Assembly: GCF_038087665.1 (NCBI RefSeq)
Contig: NZ_CP149925.1
Location: forward strand, 3,038,870 to 3,102,869
From: Gallaecimonas sp. GXIMD4217
GTDB taxonomy: Bacteria > Pseudomonadota > Gammaproteobacteria > Enterobacterales > Gallaecimonadaceae
Length of the DNA: 64,000 nucleotides
Direction: 5' to 3'
Shown here: positions 43,418 to 53,139 of the stretch, piece by piece
Position numbering within the stretch: the stretch's first letter is position 1
Layout: each line of letters begins with the position of its first letter
Program-made: the position numbers and the translations under genes
Notes under the pieces: model-generated
What the model saw: the letters and a program-made list of their open reading frames with translations, nothing else
What the model was told of the DNA's origin: nothing
Databases searched by the model: none

Positions 43418-43446
43418 CTCAAAATGCTCTTTTTGATGTTGATCAT
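43405..43446 (-). promoter_or_regulatory. FNR/DNR-type promoter of the nos operon
   Basis: TTGAT-GTTG-ATCAT (43433-43446) differs at one position from the FNR/DNR consensus TTGAT-N4-ATCAA. On the minus strand a TATAGT -10 element lies at 43410-43405. If transcription starts about seven bases downstream, near 43398, the box is centred at about -41.5, the standard class II activator position. Overlapping the -10 is a second palindrome, TGCGAC-TATAT-GTCGCA (43401-43417). Together these suggest anaerobic or NO-responsive control of nosR. Confidence 0.75.
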
Positions 43447-43638
43447 GAAAAAACGCGCCTTCATCGGACCGTCATGGCGGCAGTGGAAAAGGGCGTGCGG
43501 ACTTGATGCCGATCATGAAGCCGGCCCTCAAAACAGGCATGATGTCGCGGCGACGGCCCCGTCCATGGCAGAGCGGGCTGTAGTTTTCCCAGCCAGGGCC
43601 TTCAAGTACACTAGGCCCATCTAACGAAGGACTTGGCC

Positions 43639-44388
43639 ATGGCAGACAAAGACACCACAGATTTCGGATACAAGACGGTCGCGACCAACGACAAGGCGCG
43701 CCTGGTGGCGGACGTGTTCCACTCCGTCGCCGGCAAGTACGACCTGATGAACGACCTGATGTCCATGGGCATCCACCGCCTGTGGAAGCGCTTCACCATC
43801 GACCTGTCCGGCGTACGGGCCGGCCAGAAGGTGCTGGATCTGGCCGGCGGCACCGGCGATCTCACCAAGCGTTTCTCCCGCATCGTCGGCGACCAGGGCC
43901 AGGTGGTACTGGCCGACATCAACGATTCCATGCTGCAGGTGGGCCGCGACAAGCTGCGCAACGAAGGGGTGGTGGGCAATGTGCACTATGTGCAGGCCAA
44001 CGCCGAATGCCTGCCCTTCCCCGACAACCATTTCGACGTCATCACCATCGCCTTCGGCCTGCGCAACGTCACCGACAAGGACGCCGCCCTGAGATCCATG
44101 TACCGGGTGCTCAAGCCCGGCGGCCGCCTGCTGGTGCTGGAGTTTTCCAAGCCCCAGTCCCAGCTGCTGAGCCAGGCCTACGATCTCTACTCCTTCCGGA
44201 TCCTGCCGAAGATGGGCCAGCTGGTGGCCGGCGACGCCGAGTCCTACCAGTACCTGGCCGAGAGCATCCGCATGCACCCGGACCAGGAAACCCTCAAGGC
44301 CATGATGAAGGACGCCGGCTTCGACGAGGTGGAATTCCACAACCTCACCGGCGGCATCGTCGCCCTGCACCGGGGTTTCAAGTTCTGA
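43639..44388 (+). CDS. ubiE: Ubiquinone/menaquinone C-methyltransferase UbiE
   Basis: UbiE methylates carbon 2 of the benzoquinol in ubiquinone synthesis and demethylmenaquinol in menaquinone synthesis. The 249-residue protein shows [29 protein letters not shown], the SAM motif [16 protein letters not shown] and [32 protein letters not shown] precedes the ATG at 43639 by eight bases. It overlaps ubiJ by one base (TGATG), starting the ubiE-ubiJ-ubiB-tat cluster. Confidence 0.97.
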   Translation: MADKDTTDFGYKTVATNDKARLVADVFHSVAGKYDLMNDLMSMGIHRLWKRFTIDLSGVRAGQKVLDLAGGTGDLTKRFSRIVGDQGQVVLADINDSMLQVGRDKLRNEGVVGNVHYVQANAECLPFPDNHFDVITIAFGLRNVTDKDAALRSMYRVLKPGGRLLVLEFSKPQSQLLSQAYDLYSFRILPKMGQLVAGDAESYQYLAESIRMHPDQETLKAMMKDAGFDEVEFHNLTGGIVALHRGFKF

Positions 44389-44993
44389 TGCCCCTGCCCC
44401 AGCTGCTCTCGGCCCTGATGGAGCACGGCGCCAACGCCCTGCTGCGTTTCGATACCGCCAGCGATCGCCGCCTGGCGCGCCTGGACGGCAGGGCCATCAA
44501 CCTGGAGCTGACCGACCTGCACCTGGCCCTGGGCCTGGTGGTGCGGGCCGACGGCCTGATGGTGATGGGTCCCCAGGAAGGCGCCGACGCCAGCCTGCGG
44601 CTGCCGCTGTCGGCCCTGGACAGGCTCAAGGATCCCGCCCAGCTGCCCGCCGCCATCCGCGACGGCGCCCTGGAGCTGGACGGTGACCCCATGCTGCTGA
44701 AGGGCTTCAGCGAGCTGTTCTCCAAGCTGGACGTGGACTGGGAAGGGGAGCTGGCCCGTTACCTCGGCGACGTGCCCGCCCATCTGCTGTTCAAGGCCGG
44801 CCGCACCCTGTCGGTCAGGCTGAAGGCGGCCGCCAGCGGCTTCGGCCAATGGAGCTCGGAACAGCTCACCGAGGAGGCTCGCCTGACCCCGCACCGCCTG
44901 GAGCAGCGCGCCTTCTTCGACCAGGTGGACGACCTGCGCAGCGACAGCGAACGGCTGCTGCGGCGCCTGGAAGCCCTGGAGGCCAGATCATGA
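44388..44993 (+). CDS. ubiJ: Ubiquinone biosynthesis accessory factor UbiJ (SCP2 domain)
   Basis: UbiJ is an aerobic ubiquinone accessory protein with an SCP2 lipid-binding domain (about residues 15-115) and a C-terminal helical, partly coiled-coil region ([42 protein letters not shown]). In E. coli it scaffolds the Ubi complex with UbiK. The 201-residue length and its place between ubiE and ubiB fit. It overlaps ubiE by one base and ubiB by four. Confidence 0.93.
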   Translation: MPLPQLLSALMEHGANALLRFDTASDRRLARLDGRAINLELTDLHLALGLVVRADGLMVMGPQEGADASLRLPLSALDRLKDPAQLPAAIRDGALELDGDPMLLKGFSELFSKLDVDWEGELARYLGDVPAHLLFKAGRTLSVRLKAAASGFGQWSSEQLTEEARLTPHRLEQRAFFDQVDDLRSDSERLLRRLEALEARS

Positions 44994-46606
44994 GCTGGCG
45001 CCGCCTCTACCAGGTCGTCAAGACCCTGCTCCAGCACGGCCTGGACGAGCTGGTCCCGCGCCGCTTCACCCCCTGGTACCTGCGCCTGGGCCGTTGTTGC
45101 CTGTTCTGGGTGCGCAGCAGGCACAGGGACAAGGGCCGGGGCGAACGGCTGCGCCTGGCCCTGGAGAAACTGGGTCCCGTCTACGTGAAATTCGGCCAGA
45201 TGCTGTCCACCCGGCGCGATCTGCTGCCGGACGATCTGGCCCTGGAGCTGGCCAAGCTCCAGGACAAGGTGCCGCCCTTCGACGGCGCCCTGGCCAGGGC
45301 CACCATGGAAAAGAGCCTGGGCGGCCCCCTGGAAACCTGGTTCAGTGACTTCGACGAACAGCCCCTGGCCTCCGCCTCCATCGCCCAGGTGCACAGCGCC
45401 GTGCTCAGGGACGGCGGCCGCCAGGTGGTACTGAAGGTGATCCGCCCCGACATAGAGCCGGTGATCCAGGCCGACCTGTCGCTGATGGCGGAATTCGCCG
45501 CCCTGGTGGCCCGCTTCCTGCCCGACGGCAAGCGGCTGCGGCCAAGGGAAGTGATCAACGAATACCGCAAGACCCTGCTGGACGAGCTGGATCTGCTGCG
45601 CGAGGCCGCCAACGCCATCCAGCTCGGCCGCAACTTCGCCGGCTCCCGATCCCTCTATGTGCCCGAGGTCTATTCCGAACTGTGCCGCAAGAACCTGCTG
45701 GTCATGGAGCGCATCTACGGCATCCCCGTGGCCGACGTGGAGGGCCTGCGGGCCAACGGCACCAACCTGGAGAGGCTGGCGGAGCGGGGCGTGGAGGTGT
45801 TCTTCACCCAGGTGTTCCGGGACTCCTTCTTCCATGCCGACATGCACCCGGGCAACATCTTCGTTTCCTACGAGCATCCCGAGGATCCCCAGTACATCGG
45901 CATCGACTACGGCATTGTGGGTACCCTGGCCAAGGAAGACAAACGCTACCTGGCCGAGAACTTCGTGGCCTTCTTCAACCGCGACTACCGCAAGGTGGCG
46001 GAGCTGCACGTGGATTCCGGCTGGGTCCCCTATGACACCTCGGTGGACGAATTCGAGATGGCCATCCGCACCGTCTGCGAGCCCATCTTCGAAAAGCCCC
46101 TGGCGGAGATCTCCTTCGGTCAGGTGCTGGTGAACCTGTTCAACACCGCCAGGCGCTTCAACATGGAGGTGCAGCCCCAGCTGGTGCTGCTGCAGAAGAC
46201 CCTGCTCTATATCGAGGGCCTGGGCCGCCAGCTCTATCCGCAGCTGGATCTGTGGAAGACCGCCAAGCCCTTTCTGGAGGACTGGCTCAAGGAGCAGATG
46301 GGCCCCAAGGCCATGCTCAAGCAGGTCCGCGCCAACCTGCCGTTCTGGGGCGAAAAGCTGCCGGAGCTGCCGGACCTGCTCTACGACAACCTGCGCCTGG
46401 CCAGGCAGTGGCAGCAGCAGGGTGCCCTGCGCGAGGCTCGCCAGGCGGCCCGTGAGGAACGCCGCTTCCAGCGCCTGAGCTGGCTGCTGGCCGGCACCAC
46501 CTTCGCCATCGGCGGCGCCGTGCTGGCCACCCAGTTCGACTGGTGGATCCCGGCCCTGGTGGCGGCCCCCTGGCCGCTTTGCTGGTACCGGATGTTAAGA
46601 ACCTAG
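44990..46606 (+). CDS. ubiB: UbiB kinase-like protein of ubiquinone biosynthesis
   Basis: UbiB is an atypical kinase/ATPase (ADCK family) required for ubiquinone assembly. The 538-residue protein has the KxGQ-type signature [14 protein letters not shown], an alanine-rich nucleotide loop with [22 protein letters not shown] and the catalytic DMHPGNIF. Two C-terminal membrane spans anchor it ([18 protein letters not shown] and [14 protein letters not shown]). The ATG at 44990 overlaps the ubiJ stop. Confidence 0.96.
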   Translation: MSWRRLYQVVKTLLQHGLDELVPRRFTPWYLRLGRCCLFWVRSRHRDKGRGERLRLALEKLGPVYVKFGQMLSTRRDLLPDDLALELAKLQDKVPPFDGALARATMEKSLGGPLETWFSDFDEQPLASASIAQVHSAVLRDGGRQVVLKVIRPDIEPVIQADLSLMAEFAALVARFLPDGKRLRPREVINEYRKTLLDELDLLREAANAIQLGRNFAGSRSLYVPEVYSELCRKNLLVMERIYGIPVADVEGLRANGTNLERLAERGVEVFFTQVFRDSFFHADMHPGNIFVSYEHPEDPQYIGIDYGIVGTLAKEDKRYLAENFVAFFNRDYRKVAELHVDSGWVPYDTSVDEFEMAIRTVCEPIFEKPLAEISFGQVLVNLFNTARRFNMEVQPQLVLLQKTLLYIEGLGRQLYPQLDLWKTAKPFLEDWLKEQMGPKAMLKQVRANLPFWGEKLPELPDLLYDNLRLARQWQQQGALREARQAAREERRFQRLSWLLAGTTFAIGGAVLATQFDWWIPALVAAPWPLCWYRMLRT

Positions 46607-46661
46607 GGGTGCCGGCCCGGCCGGTGCCAATGCGTTATTTACTGAAATCGAGGGACACAAT

Positions 46662-46886
46662 ATGTTTGGCAATATCAGCATCTGGCAGCTTCTTATCCTG
46701 CTTGCGGTGATCGTGCTGCTGTTCGGCACCAAGAAGCTGCGCAACCTGGGCTCGGATCTGGGCGCCAGCGTCAAGGGCTTCAAGAAGGCCATGAACGAAG
46801 ACGAGGAAAAGAAGCAGCTGGACGACAAGTCCGAAAAGGACGCCGATTTCCAGGAAACCAAGAGCAAAGAGAAGGATAAGGGCTGA
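46662..46886 (+). CDS. tatA: Sec-independent protein translocase TatA
   Basis: TatA forms the pore-like element of twin-arginine translocation. The 74-residue protein has one short N-terminal span ([29 protein letters not shown]) with the conserved FGTKKLR hinge, then an amphipathic helix and an acidic/basic tail. It shares one base with tatB. NosZ, encoded 5.4 kb away, is an expected substrate. Confidence 0.96.
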   Translation: MFGNISIWQLLILLAVIVLLFGTKKLRNLGSDLGASVKGFKKAMNEDEEKKQLDDKSEKDADFQETKSKEKDKG

Positions 46887-47200
46887 TGTTCGACATCGGC
46901 TTCTGGGAGCTGATCCTCATCGCCGTGCTGGCCCTGGTGATCCTGGGGCCACAGCGCATGCCCGTGGCCGTGAAAACGGTGGGACGCTGGGTACGCACCT
47001 TCAAGGGCATGGCCAACCAGGTCCGCATGGAGCTGGAACGGGAGCTGCACACCCAGGAACTGCATGAGAACCTCAAGAAGGCCGAGCAGATGGGCATGAA
47101 GGATCTGCCCAAGCACCTGGATGACTCGGTGAAGGAGCTCAAGCAGCACGCCGACGACCTGCAGCGCCCCTACGGGGACAAGAAGGACAAAGATGAGTGA
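46886..47200 (+). CDS. tatB: Sec-independent protein translocase TatB
   Basis: TatB binds twin-arginine signals together with TatC. The 104-residue protein starts [28 protein letters not shown], with the conserved Glu in the membrane segment and the GPQRMP hinge, followed by a long amphipathic and charged helix. It overlaps tatC by eight bases. Confidence 0.96.
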   Translation: MFDIGFWELILIAVLALVILGPQRMPVAVKTVGRWVRTFKGMANQVRMELERELHTQELHENLKKAEQMGMKDLPKHLDDSVKELKQHADDLQRPYGDKKDKDE

Positions 47201-47936
47201 GATCAACGCCCAGGAAATGCCGCTGCTGGCCCATCTGCTGGAGCTGAGGAACCGGCTGCTGCGTGCCCTGCTGGCGGTGGGCCTGGTGTTCGCCGCCCTG
47301 GCCGCCTTCGCCCAGGAGATCTACCACCAGCTGGCCATGCCGCTGCTGGACAAGTTGCCGGAAGGGGCCTCGATGATCGCCACCGACGTGGCCACCCCCT
47401 TCTTCACCCCCTTCAAGCTGGCCATGGTGCTGGCCTTCTTCCTGGCCATGCCGGTGGTGCTCTACCAGGTCTGGGCCTTCGTGGCGCCTGGCCTGTACAA
47501 GAACGAGAAGCGCCTGGTGGCGCCGCTGATGGCGGCCAGCACCCTGCTCTTCTACGGCGGCATCGCCTTCGCCTACTTCGTGGTGTTCCCGATCATCTTC
47601 GGCTTCTTCACCTCGGTGGCGCCACAGGGGGTGACCATCGCTACCGACATCGCCAGCTACCTGGATTTCGTGCTCAAGCTGTTCTTTGCCTTCGGCCTGG
47701 CCTTCGAGATCCCCATCGCGGTGATGCTGCTCTGCCACACCGGCGCCACCACGCCGGCCAGCCTCAAGCAGAAACGGCCCTACATCATAGTGGGCGCCTT
47801 CGTGCTCGGCATGCTGCTGACGCCGCCGGACGTGATCTCCCAGACCCTGCTGGCCCTGCCCATGTGGCTGCTGTACGAATCCGGCATACTGATGGCCAGC
47901 CTGACCACCCGAGCCAAGGACGAGGAAGAAGAATGA
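47193..47936 (+). CDS. tatC: Sec-independent protein translocase TatC
   Basis: TatC is the six-span receptor of the Tat system. The 247-residue protein has the N-terminal PLLAHLLELRNRLLR, conserved FxTPFFTPFK region (VATPFFTPFKLA), FVAPGLYKNEKR and FAFGLAFEIPIAVMLL, and ends in an acidic cytoplasmic tail. The stop overlaps the start of the next gene by four bases. Confidence 0.97.
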   Translation: MSEINAQEMPLLAHLLELRNRLLRALLAVGLVFAALAAFAQEIYHQLAMPLLDKLPEGASMIATDVATPFFTPFKLAMVLAFFLAMPVVLYQVWAFVAPGLYKNEKRLVAPLMAASTLLFYGGIAFAYFVVFPIIFGFFTSVAPQGVTIATDIASYLDFVLKLFFAFGLAFEIPIAVMLLCHTGATTPASLKQKRPYIIVGAFVLGMLLTPPDVISQTLLALPMWLLYESGILMASLTTRAKDEEEE

Positions 47937-48358
47937 AAAAGACGTTGATGCTGCTGGCCCTGGCCAGCTTTGCCGGCCAGGCCACCACCCTGGAGAGCAA
48001 GCTGCAGGAATGCGCCCAGCGCCCCGACAACCAGCTGCGCCTGGCCTGTTATGACACCCTGGCCGAACAGGCCAGGGAAGAGGCCCCTACCGCCGAACAG
48101 CGCTTCGGCCTGGAGCACAAGCAGACCCAGCAGGGTGCCGCCGAGTCCCTGACCGCACTGGTGGCCGATGCCAAGCGCAACGCCTATGGCAAGCTCAGCA
48201 TCCGTCTGGACAACGGCCAGCTCTGGAAGCAGACCGATGGCGGCCGCTTCAGCCTGGAAGCCGGAGACAAGGTGGTGCTCGACAAGGGCGCCCTGGGCAG
48301 CGTCTTCCTGAGCAAGGCAGGCGAAACCCGCCGCATCAAGGTCAAGCGCATCAAATGA
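47933..48358 (+). CDS. Exported small protein between tatC and tatD
   Basis: A 141-residue protein with a signal peptide (MKKTLMLLALASFAGQA) and a Cys-containing N region (LQECAQRPDNQLRLACYDTLAEQA). The Arg-Leu-Ala-Cys-Tyr-Asp motif recurs in small secreted proteins of the VasI/TagA type, some linked to type VI secretion, but no secretion genes lie nearby. The rest is strand-rich (YGKLSIRLDNGQLWKQTDGG, VVLDKGALGSVFLSK) and could be an OB-fold or beta barrel. It is coupled to tatC and tatD by four-base overlaps. Confidence 0.7.
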   Translation: MKKTLMLLALASFAGQATTLESKLQECAQRPDNQLRLACYDTLAEQAREEAPTAEQRFGLEHKQTQQGAAESLTALVADAKRNAYGKLSIRLDNGQLWKQTDGGRFSLEAGDKVVLDKGALGSVFLSKAGETRRIKVKRIK

Positions 48359-49140
48359 GCCTCTGCGATATCGCCGTCAACCTCACCGACGGTGCCTTCG
48401 ACAAGGACAGGGAGCAGGTCCTGGCCCGGGCCCGGGAGGCCGGCGTGTCCCGGCAGATCCTTACCGGCACCAGCGTGAGCGAAAGCCAGGCGGCCCTGGC
48501 GCTGGCCGAGGTCCATGAGGGCCTCTACGCCACCGCCGGCATCCACCCCCATTACGCCGGTGAGGCCCAGGACGACGCCCTGGCCACACTGGAAGCCCTG
48601 GCCGCCCATCCCAAGGTGGTGGCCATCGGCGAGTGCGGCCTGGACTTCTTCCGGGATCTGTCGCCCAGGCCGGTACAGGAGGCCCTGTTCGAGCAGCAGC
48701 TGGCCCTGGCCGCCTGGCTGCAGATGCCGGTGCTGCTCCACGAGCGGGAAGCCGCAGAGCGCCAGTACGCCATCCTGCGCCGCTTCCGGGACCAGTTGCC
48801 CGGCGCCGTGGCCCACTGCTTTACCGGCGATGAAGCTACCCTCAGGCGCTGGCTGGAGCTGGATCTCCATATCGGCATCACCGGCTGGATCTGCGACGAA
48901 CGCCGTGGCCTGCATCTTCGCGAGCTGGTCCGGCAGATACCGGCCGAGCGGCTGCTGCTGGAAACGGACGCCCCCTACCTGATCCCCCGGGATCTCAGCC
49001 CCAAACCCAAGAGCCGCCGCAACGAGCCATGCTACCTGCCCCATATCCTGAGGACGGTGGCCCGGTGCCGGGACGAAGACCCCGAAACCCTGGCCGCCCA
49101 GGCCCTGGCCAACAGTCAACGGCTGTTCGGCATCGACTGA
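48355..49140 (+). CDS. tatD: TatD family metal-dependent DNase
   Basis: TatD is a cytoplasmic 3'-5' exonuclease/DNase of the amidohydrolase fold. The 261-residue protein begins MSLCDIAVNLTDGAF (the second branch of the family, as in E. coli TatD), with TAGIHPHYA, AIGECGLDF, LLHERE, AHCFTGD, IGITGWICDERRG and ETDAPYL. Length matches E. coli TatD (260). It follows tatABC in the operon, though it has no proven export function. Confidence 0.94.
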   Translation: MSLCDIAVNLTDGAFDKDREQVLARAREAGVSRQILTGTSVSESQAALALAEVHEGLYATAGIHPHYAGEAQDDALATLEALAAHPKVVAIGECGLDFFRDLSPRPVQEALFEQQLALAAWLQMPVLLHEREAAERQYAILRRFRDQLPGAVAHCFTGDEATLRRWLELDLHIGITGWICDERRGLHLRELVRQIPAERLLLETDAPYLIPRDLSPKPKSRRNEPCYLPHILRTVARCRDEDPETLAAQALANSQRLFGID

Positions 49141-49157
49141 ACGGCCCAACCCCATAA

Positions 49158-50201
<1,044 letters not shown>

Positions 50202-50209
50202 AAAAAGAA

Positions 50210-50364
50210 GCCCCGGCAGAGCCGGGGCGAAGATCAGATGGAATAGTCGAGTAATGGAAGCATCCCGCTCCCCTATTGGGCCTGCGGCCCAATAGGACTC
50301 GTATCAGGAGCCAGTATCATAAAGCCTGGCTCCCCGCGACAGGGCAGGCCTGAGCCGGCCTGCC
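50210..50364. other. Hairpin-rich intergenic region downstream of hemB
   Basis: Four perfect hairpins lie within 155 bases between convergent hemB and the XRE-type gene: GCCCCGGC/GCCGGGGC (50210-50228); CCTATTGGGCC/GGCCCAATAGG (50272-50296, 11-bp stem, TGC loop); GGAGCCAG/CTGGCTCC (50307-50333, 11-base loop); GGCAGGCC/GGCCTGCC (50343-50364). Only the first has an A run on its left, giving a T tract on the minus strand. A structured transcript or a set of terminators is possible. Confidence 0.5.
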
Positions 50365-50380
50365 GGTCTATCGCCTAACG

Positions 50381-51250
50381 CTATGATTCTTCCTCTTCCA
50401 GGAAGGCGGCCAGCTGGCTAGCCAGGCGCTCCCTTTCCAGCAGGTAGAAGTGGCCACTCTTGCCGCAGCGACCGACCAGTTCCATGCCCAGGGCATTGCA
50501 GAGGCTGTCGGCATCGCCGCGGTAGCCCCGCCAGATCAGGCCATGGATGTTGGAATTGCGCATGATGATGTACATCAGCTGCTTCAGGCAGCGCTCCAGC
50601 TGGGTGTCGCAGAGGCCACCGACATGGCTGACCAGCAGGTAGCAGGGCGTCTTGCTGTCGGCCAGGCTGTGGCCTTCCAGGCCCTTGAAGTAGCCGGCCG
50701 CATCTTCCTGCAGGGCATCCAGGGACGACTTCTTCAACGGCATCATCACCATGTGGGCCAGCAGCAGATCGTGGTGCCGGATCAACTGGTGAGAGAGCTG
50801 CCCCTGGGCATTGATGCGCCGGCAGGTCTCGATCAGCAGCGGATCTTCGTCACTGGAGGCGATCCAGGACTGAAAACGCTCGAATTCCTCGGGCTCATCC
50901 TCGCTGCAGGTGATGCCGTCCTTGAGGTGATCGGCCACCCGGTAACGAAAGAAGAAGGCCCGCAGTCGGGTCCAGGGCTCCTGCAGCAGGAAGGAGTCGG
51001 CCATGCGGCGTACGTCCTGGCGATCGCCATCGCAGAGCGTCAACAGGGGATCTTCGCCAACGGCGGCGATGATCTGGGCCTGGCGATACAGTGACGGCGT
51101 GGTAACACCCCGCTCCCATCGGCTGATGGTCACAGCATCAAGACGTGCAAACGCATCCCTGCGACAGGAGAGATGGTGAGCAAATTCCTCTTGAGACAAC
51201 CCCAAGGTTCGCCTTTTGGCTTTGACGAACGAACAAAATTCAAAGTTCAT
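50381..51250 (-). CDS. XRE family regulator with long C-terminal domain
   Basis: A 289-residue protein. The N terminus is an HTH_3-type helix-turn-helix (SFVKAKRRTLGLSQEEFAHHLSCRRDAFARLDAVTISRWERGVTTPS, residues about 7-53). The rest is unlike simple Xre repressors. Its final 90 residues (YLLVSHVGGLCDTQLERCLKQLMYII, then LCNALGMELVGRCGKSGHFYLLERERLASQL) recall a GNAT-like fold. It may sense a ligand or an acyl-CoA, but that is inference. It diverges from the DUF4124-like gene across 200 bases containing an inverted repeat. Confidence 0.78.
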   Translation of the reverse strand: MNFEFCSFVKAKRRTLGLSQEEFAHHLSCRRDAFARLDAVTISRWERGVTTPSLYRQAQIIAAVGEDPLLTLCDGDRQDVRRMADSFLLQEPWTRLRAFFFRYRVADHLKDGITCSEDEPEEFERFQSWIASSDEDPLLIETCRRINAQGQLSHQLIRHHDLLLAHMVMMPLKKSSLDALQEDAAGYFKGLEGHSLADSKTPCYLLVSHVGGLCDTQLERCLKQLMYIIMRNSNIHGLIWRGYRGDADSLCNALGMELVGRCGKSGHFYLLERERLASQLAAFLEEEES

Positions 51251-51348
51251 CAACCACCTATTGTGATCTTTTGTTCTCAGTGGTCGGCAGCCCTAAAGTC
51301 TGATATGGCTGGCCATCAAGGGTACATAGCATAGCAATTATCGATACC

Positions 51349-51373
51349 CCCTGTATTGCCTTATACTACAGGG
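51349..51373. promoter_or_regulatory. CCCTGTA-N11-TACAGGG palindrome over a TATACT element
   Basis: CCCTGTA (51349-51355) and TACAGGG (51367-51373) are a perfect seven-base inverted repeat separated by 11 bases. A TATACT -10-like hexamer lies at 51362-51367, between and touching the arms, pointing to the plus strand. It could be the operator of the divergent XRE regulator, controlling the DUF4124-like gene. A second inverted repeat, GGTGAT-N8-ATCACC, lies at 51406-51425 in the leader. Confidence 0.45.
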
Positions 51374-51452
51374 TTCTGACGATTTATTGTGTTTGTTAAC
51401 CTAAGGGTGATAATCTTTAATCACCTGTAACCAATAAGGCCACGAGGACAGG

Positions 51453-51932
51453 ATGCCCCGACAACTGCTTTTTGTCACCCTCTGTTTGCTGCTGAGCTTG
51501 CCGGCGGCGGCCAAGGTGTACCAGTGCGAAATGGCCAATGGTCGCATGGAATACCGGGATACCCCCTGCAAGAAGGGGGATCAAAAGGTCTACCAGAAGG
51601 GCAAGACCAAGGCGGCCAGCCGCACCAAGCTGACCCGGACCCAGAACTACCAACTGCTCAGCGGCCCCTGGTGCAACTTCGCCACTTCCCTGTCCATGAC
51701 CGGCTCCAAGGATCTGTCCAATCCCGCCCAGTGGCTGTTCACCGAAGACAGCCTCAGCGTCGACATGGGCGGACGCCACATCGAATCCGGCTTCAGCCAG
51801 GAAAAGGGCCTGCTGCACATGGACAACCCCCGCTTTGGCAACTACGACGTGCTGATGCAGGGCAGTGACAGCATGGTCATGAAGGGCGATTACGGCTACT
51901 ACTTCTTCCGCAAGGGATACTGCCAGGGTTGA
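51453..51932 (+). CDS. Exported DUF4124-like protein, unknown function
   Basis: A 159-residue protein with a signal peptide (MPRQLLFVTLCLLLSLPAAA) and an N-terminal KVYQCEMANGRMEYRDTPCKKG segment typical of DUF4124. The remaining 110 residues have no family I recognise; strand-like segments (WLFTEDSLSVDMGGRHIESGF, YDVLMQGSDSMVMKGDYGYYF) suggest a lipocalin-like or other beta fold. Four cysteines could pair. It diverges from the XRE regulator and is followed by pilU at 62 bases. Confidence 0.65.
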   Translation: MPRQLLFVTLCLLLSLPAAAKVYQCEMANGRMEYRDTPCKKGDQKVYQKGKTKAASRTKLTRTQNYQLLSGPWCNFATSLSMTGSKDLSNPAQWLFTEDSLSVDMGGRHIESGFSQEKGLLHMDNPRFGNYDVLMQGSDSMVMKGDYGYYFFRKGYCQG

Positions 51933-51993
51933 TAGGCTGCCGTACCAGGGTGTACTTATACTAGGGCAACGTACACCAGATAATAACAACGGC

Positions 51994-53124
51994 ATGTTTG
52001 ACATAGACCAGTACCTCACCATCCTCGCACGCAACGAAGGTTCCGACCTCTACCTCTCCACCGGGGCACCGCCCTGCGCCAAGTTTCACGGCCAGCTCAA
52101 GGCCCTGGCCAAGGAGCCCCTTGAACCCGGCGAGATCGCCGAAATAGCCGACTTCGTCATGGACGAAGAGCAGCGCGTCAAATTCAAAAAGGAACTGGAG
52201 ATGAACCTGGCCAGGTCCATCTCGGGCGTGGGCCGTTTCCGGATCAACATCTTCAAGCAGCGTAACGAGGTCAGCATAGTGGCCCGTTACATCCGCAACG
52301 ACATCCCGGATGCCGACCAGCTGGGCCTGCCGCCCATCCTCAAGGATGTGATCATGACCAAGCGCGGCCTGGTGCTGTTCGTGGGCGCCACCGGCTCGGG
52401 CAAGTCCACCTCCCTGGCCGCCCTCATCGACTACCGCAATTCCAACGCCAGTGGCCACATCATCACCATCGAGGATCCGGTGGAGTTCGTGCACAAGCAC
52501 AAGAAGAGCATCATCAACCAGCGGGAGGTGGGCACAGACACCCGCAGCTTCCACGATGCCCTGGTCAACACCCTGCGCCAGGCGCCGGACGTGATCCTCA
52601 TCGGTGAGATCCGCGACCGCGAAACCATGGAGCATGCCCTGGCCTTCGCGGAAACCGGTCACCTCTGCATCTCCACCCTGCACGCCAATAACGCCAACCA
52701 GGCCCTGGACAGGATCATCAACTTCTTCCCGGAGGAGCGCCGTCCCCAGCTGCTGCTGGATCTGTCACTGAACCTCAAGGCCTTCGTCTCCCAGCGCCTG
52801 CTGCCGACCCTGGACGGCAAGCGCTGCGCCGCCATCGAGATCCTGCTGGGCACGCCCACTGTGCAGGAGATGATCAAGCGCGGCGACGTGCACGCCATCA
52901 AGGAAATCATGCAGAAGTCCGAAAACGTCGGCATGCAGACCTTCGACACCGCCCTGTTCAACCTGCACATGCAGGGCAAGATCAGCCTGGAAGACGCCAT
53001 TCGCAACGCCGACTCGGCCAACGATCTGCGCCTGAAGGTGAAGCTGGCCAAGAACGAAGCCGCCGGCAGCGGCGGCATGAGCCTGAGCCTGGAAGGGGAA
53101 GGTGAAGGTGAAAAGGAAGCCTGA
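51994..53124 (+). CDS. pilU: Type IV pilus twitching ATPase PilU
   Basis: PilU is a PilT-like hexameric ATPase that supports type IV pilus retraction. The 376-residue protein begins MFDIDQYLTILARNEGSDLYLSTGAPPCAKFHG, then Walker A GATGSGKST (Lys137), the Asp box TIEDPVEFVHKHKKS, Walker B IGEIRDRETMEHAL and the His box ETGHLCISTLHANN. A C-terminal acidic/glycine-rich tail follows. PilT, usually adjacent, is not in this window, so pilU is separated from it here. Confidence 0.9.
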   Translation: MFDIDQYLTILARNEGSDLYLSTGAPPCAKFHGQLKALAKEPLEPGEIAEIADFVMDEEQRVKFKKELEMNLARSISGVGRFRINIFKQRNEVSIVARYIRNDIPDADQLGLPPILKDVIMTKRGLVLFVGATGSGKSTSLAALIDYRNSNASGHIITIEDPVEFVHKHKKSIINQREVGTDTRSFHDALVNTLRQAPDVILIGEIRDRETMEHALAFAETGHLCISTLHANNANQALDRIINFFPEERRPQLLLDLSLNLKAFVSQRLLPTLDGKRCAAIEILLGTPTVQEMIKRGDVHAIKEIMQKSENVGMQTFDTALFNLHMQGKISLEDAIRNADSANDLRLKVKLAKNEAAGSGGMSLSLEGEGEGEKEA

Positions 53125-53139
53125 GCAGCAAGGCGGTTG

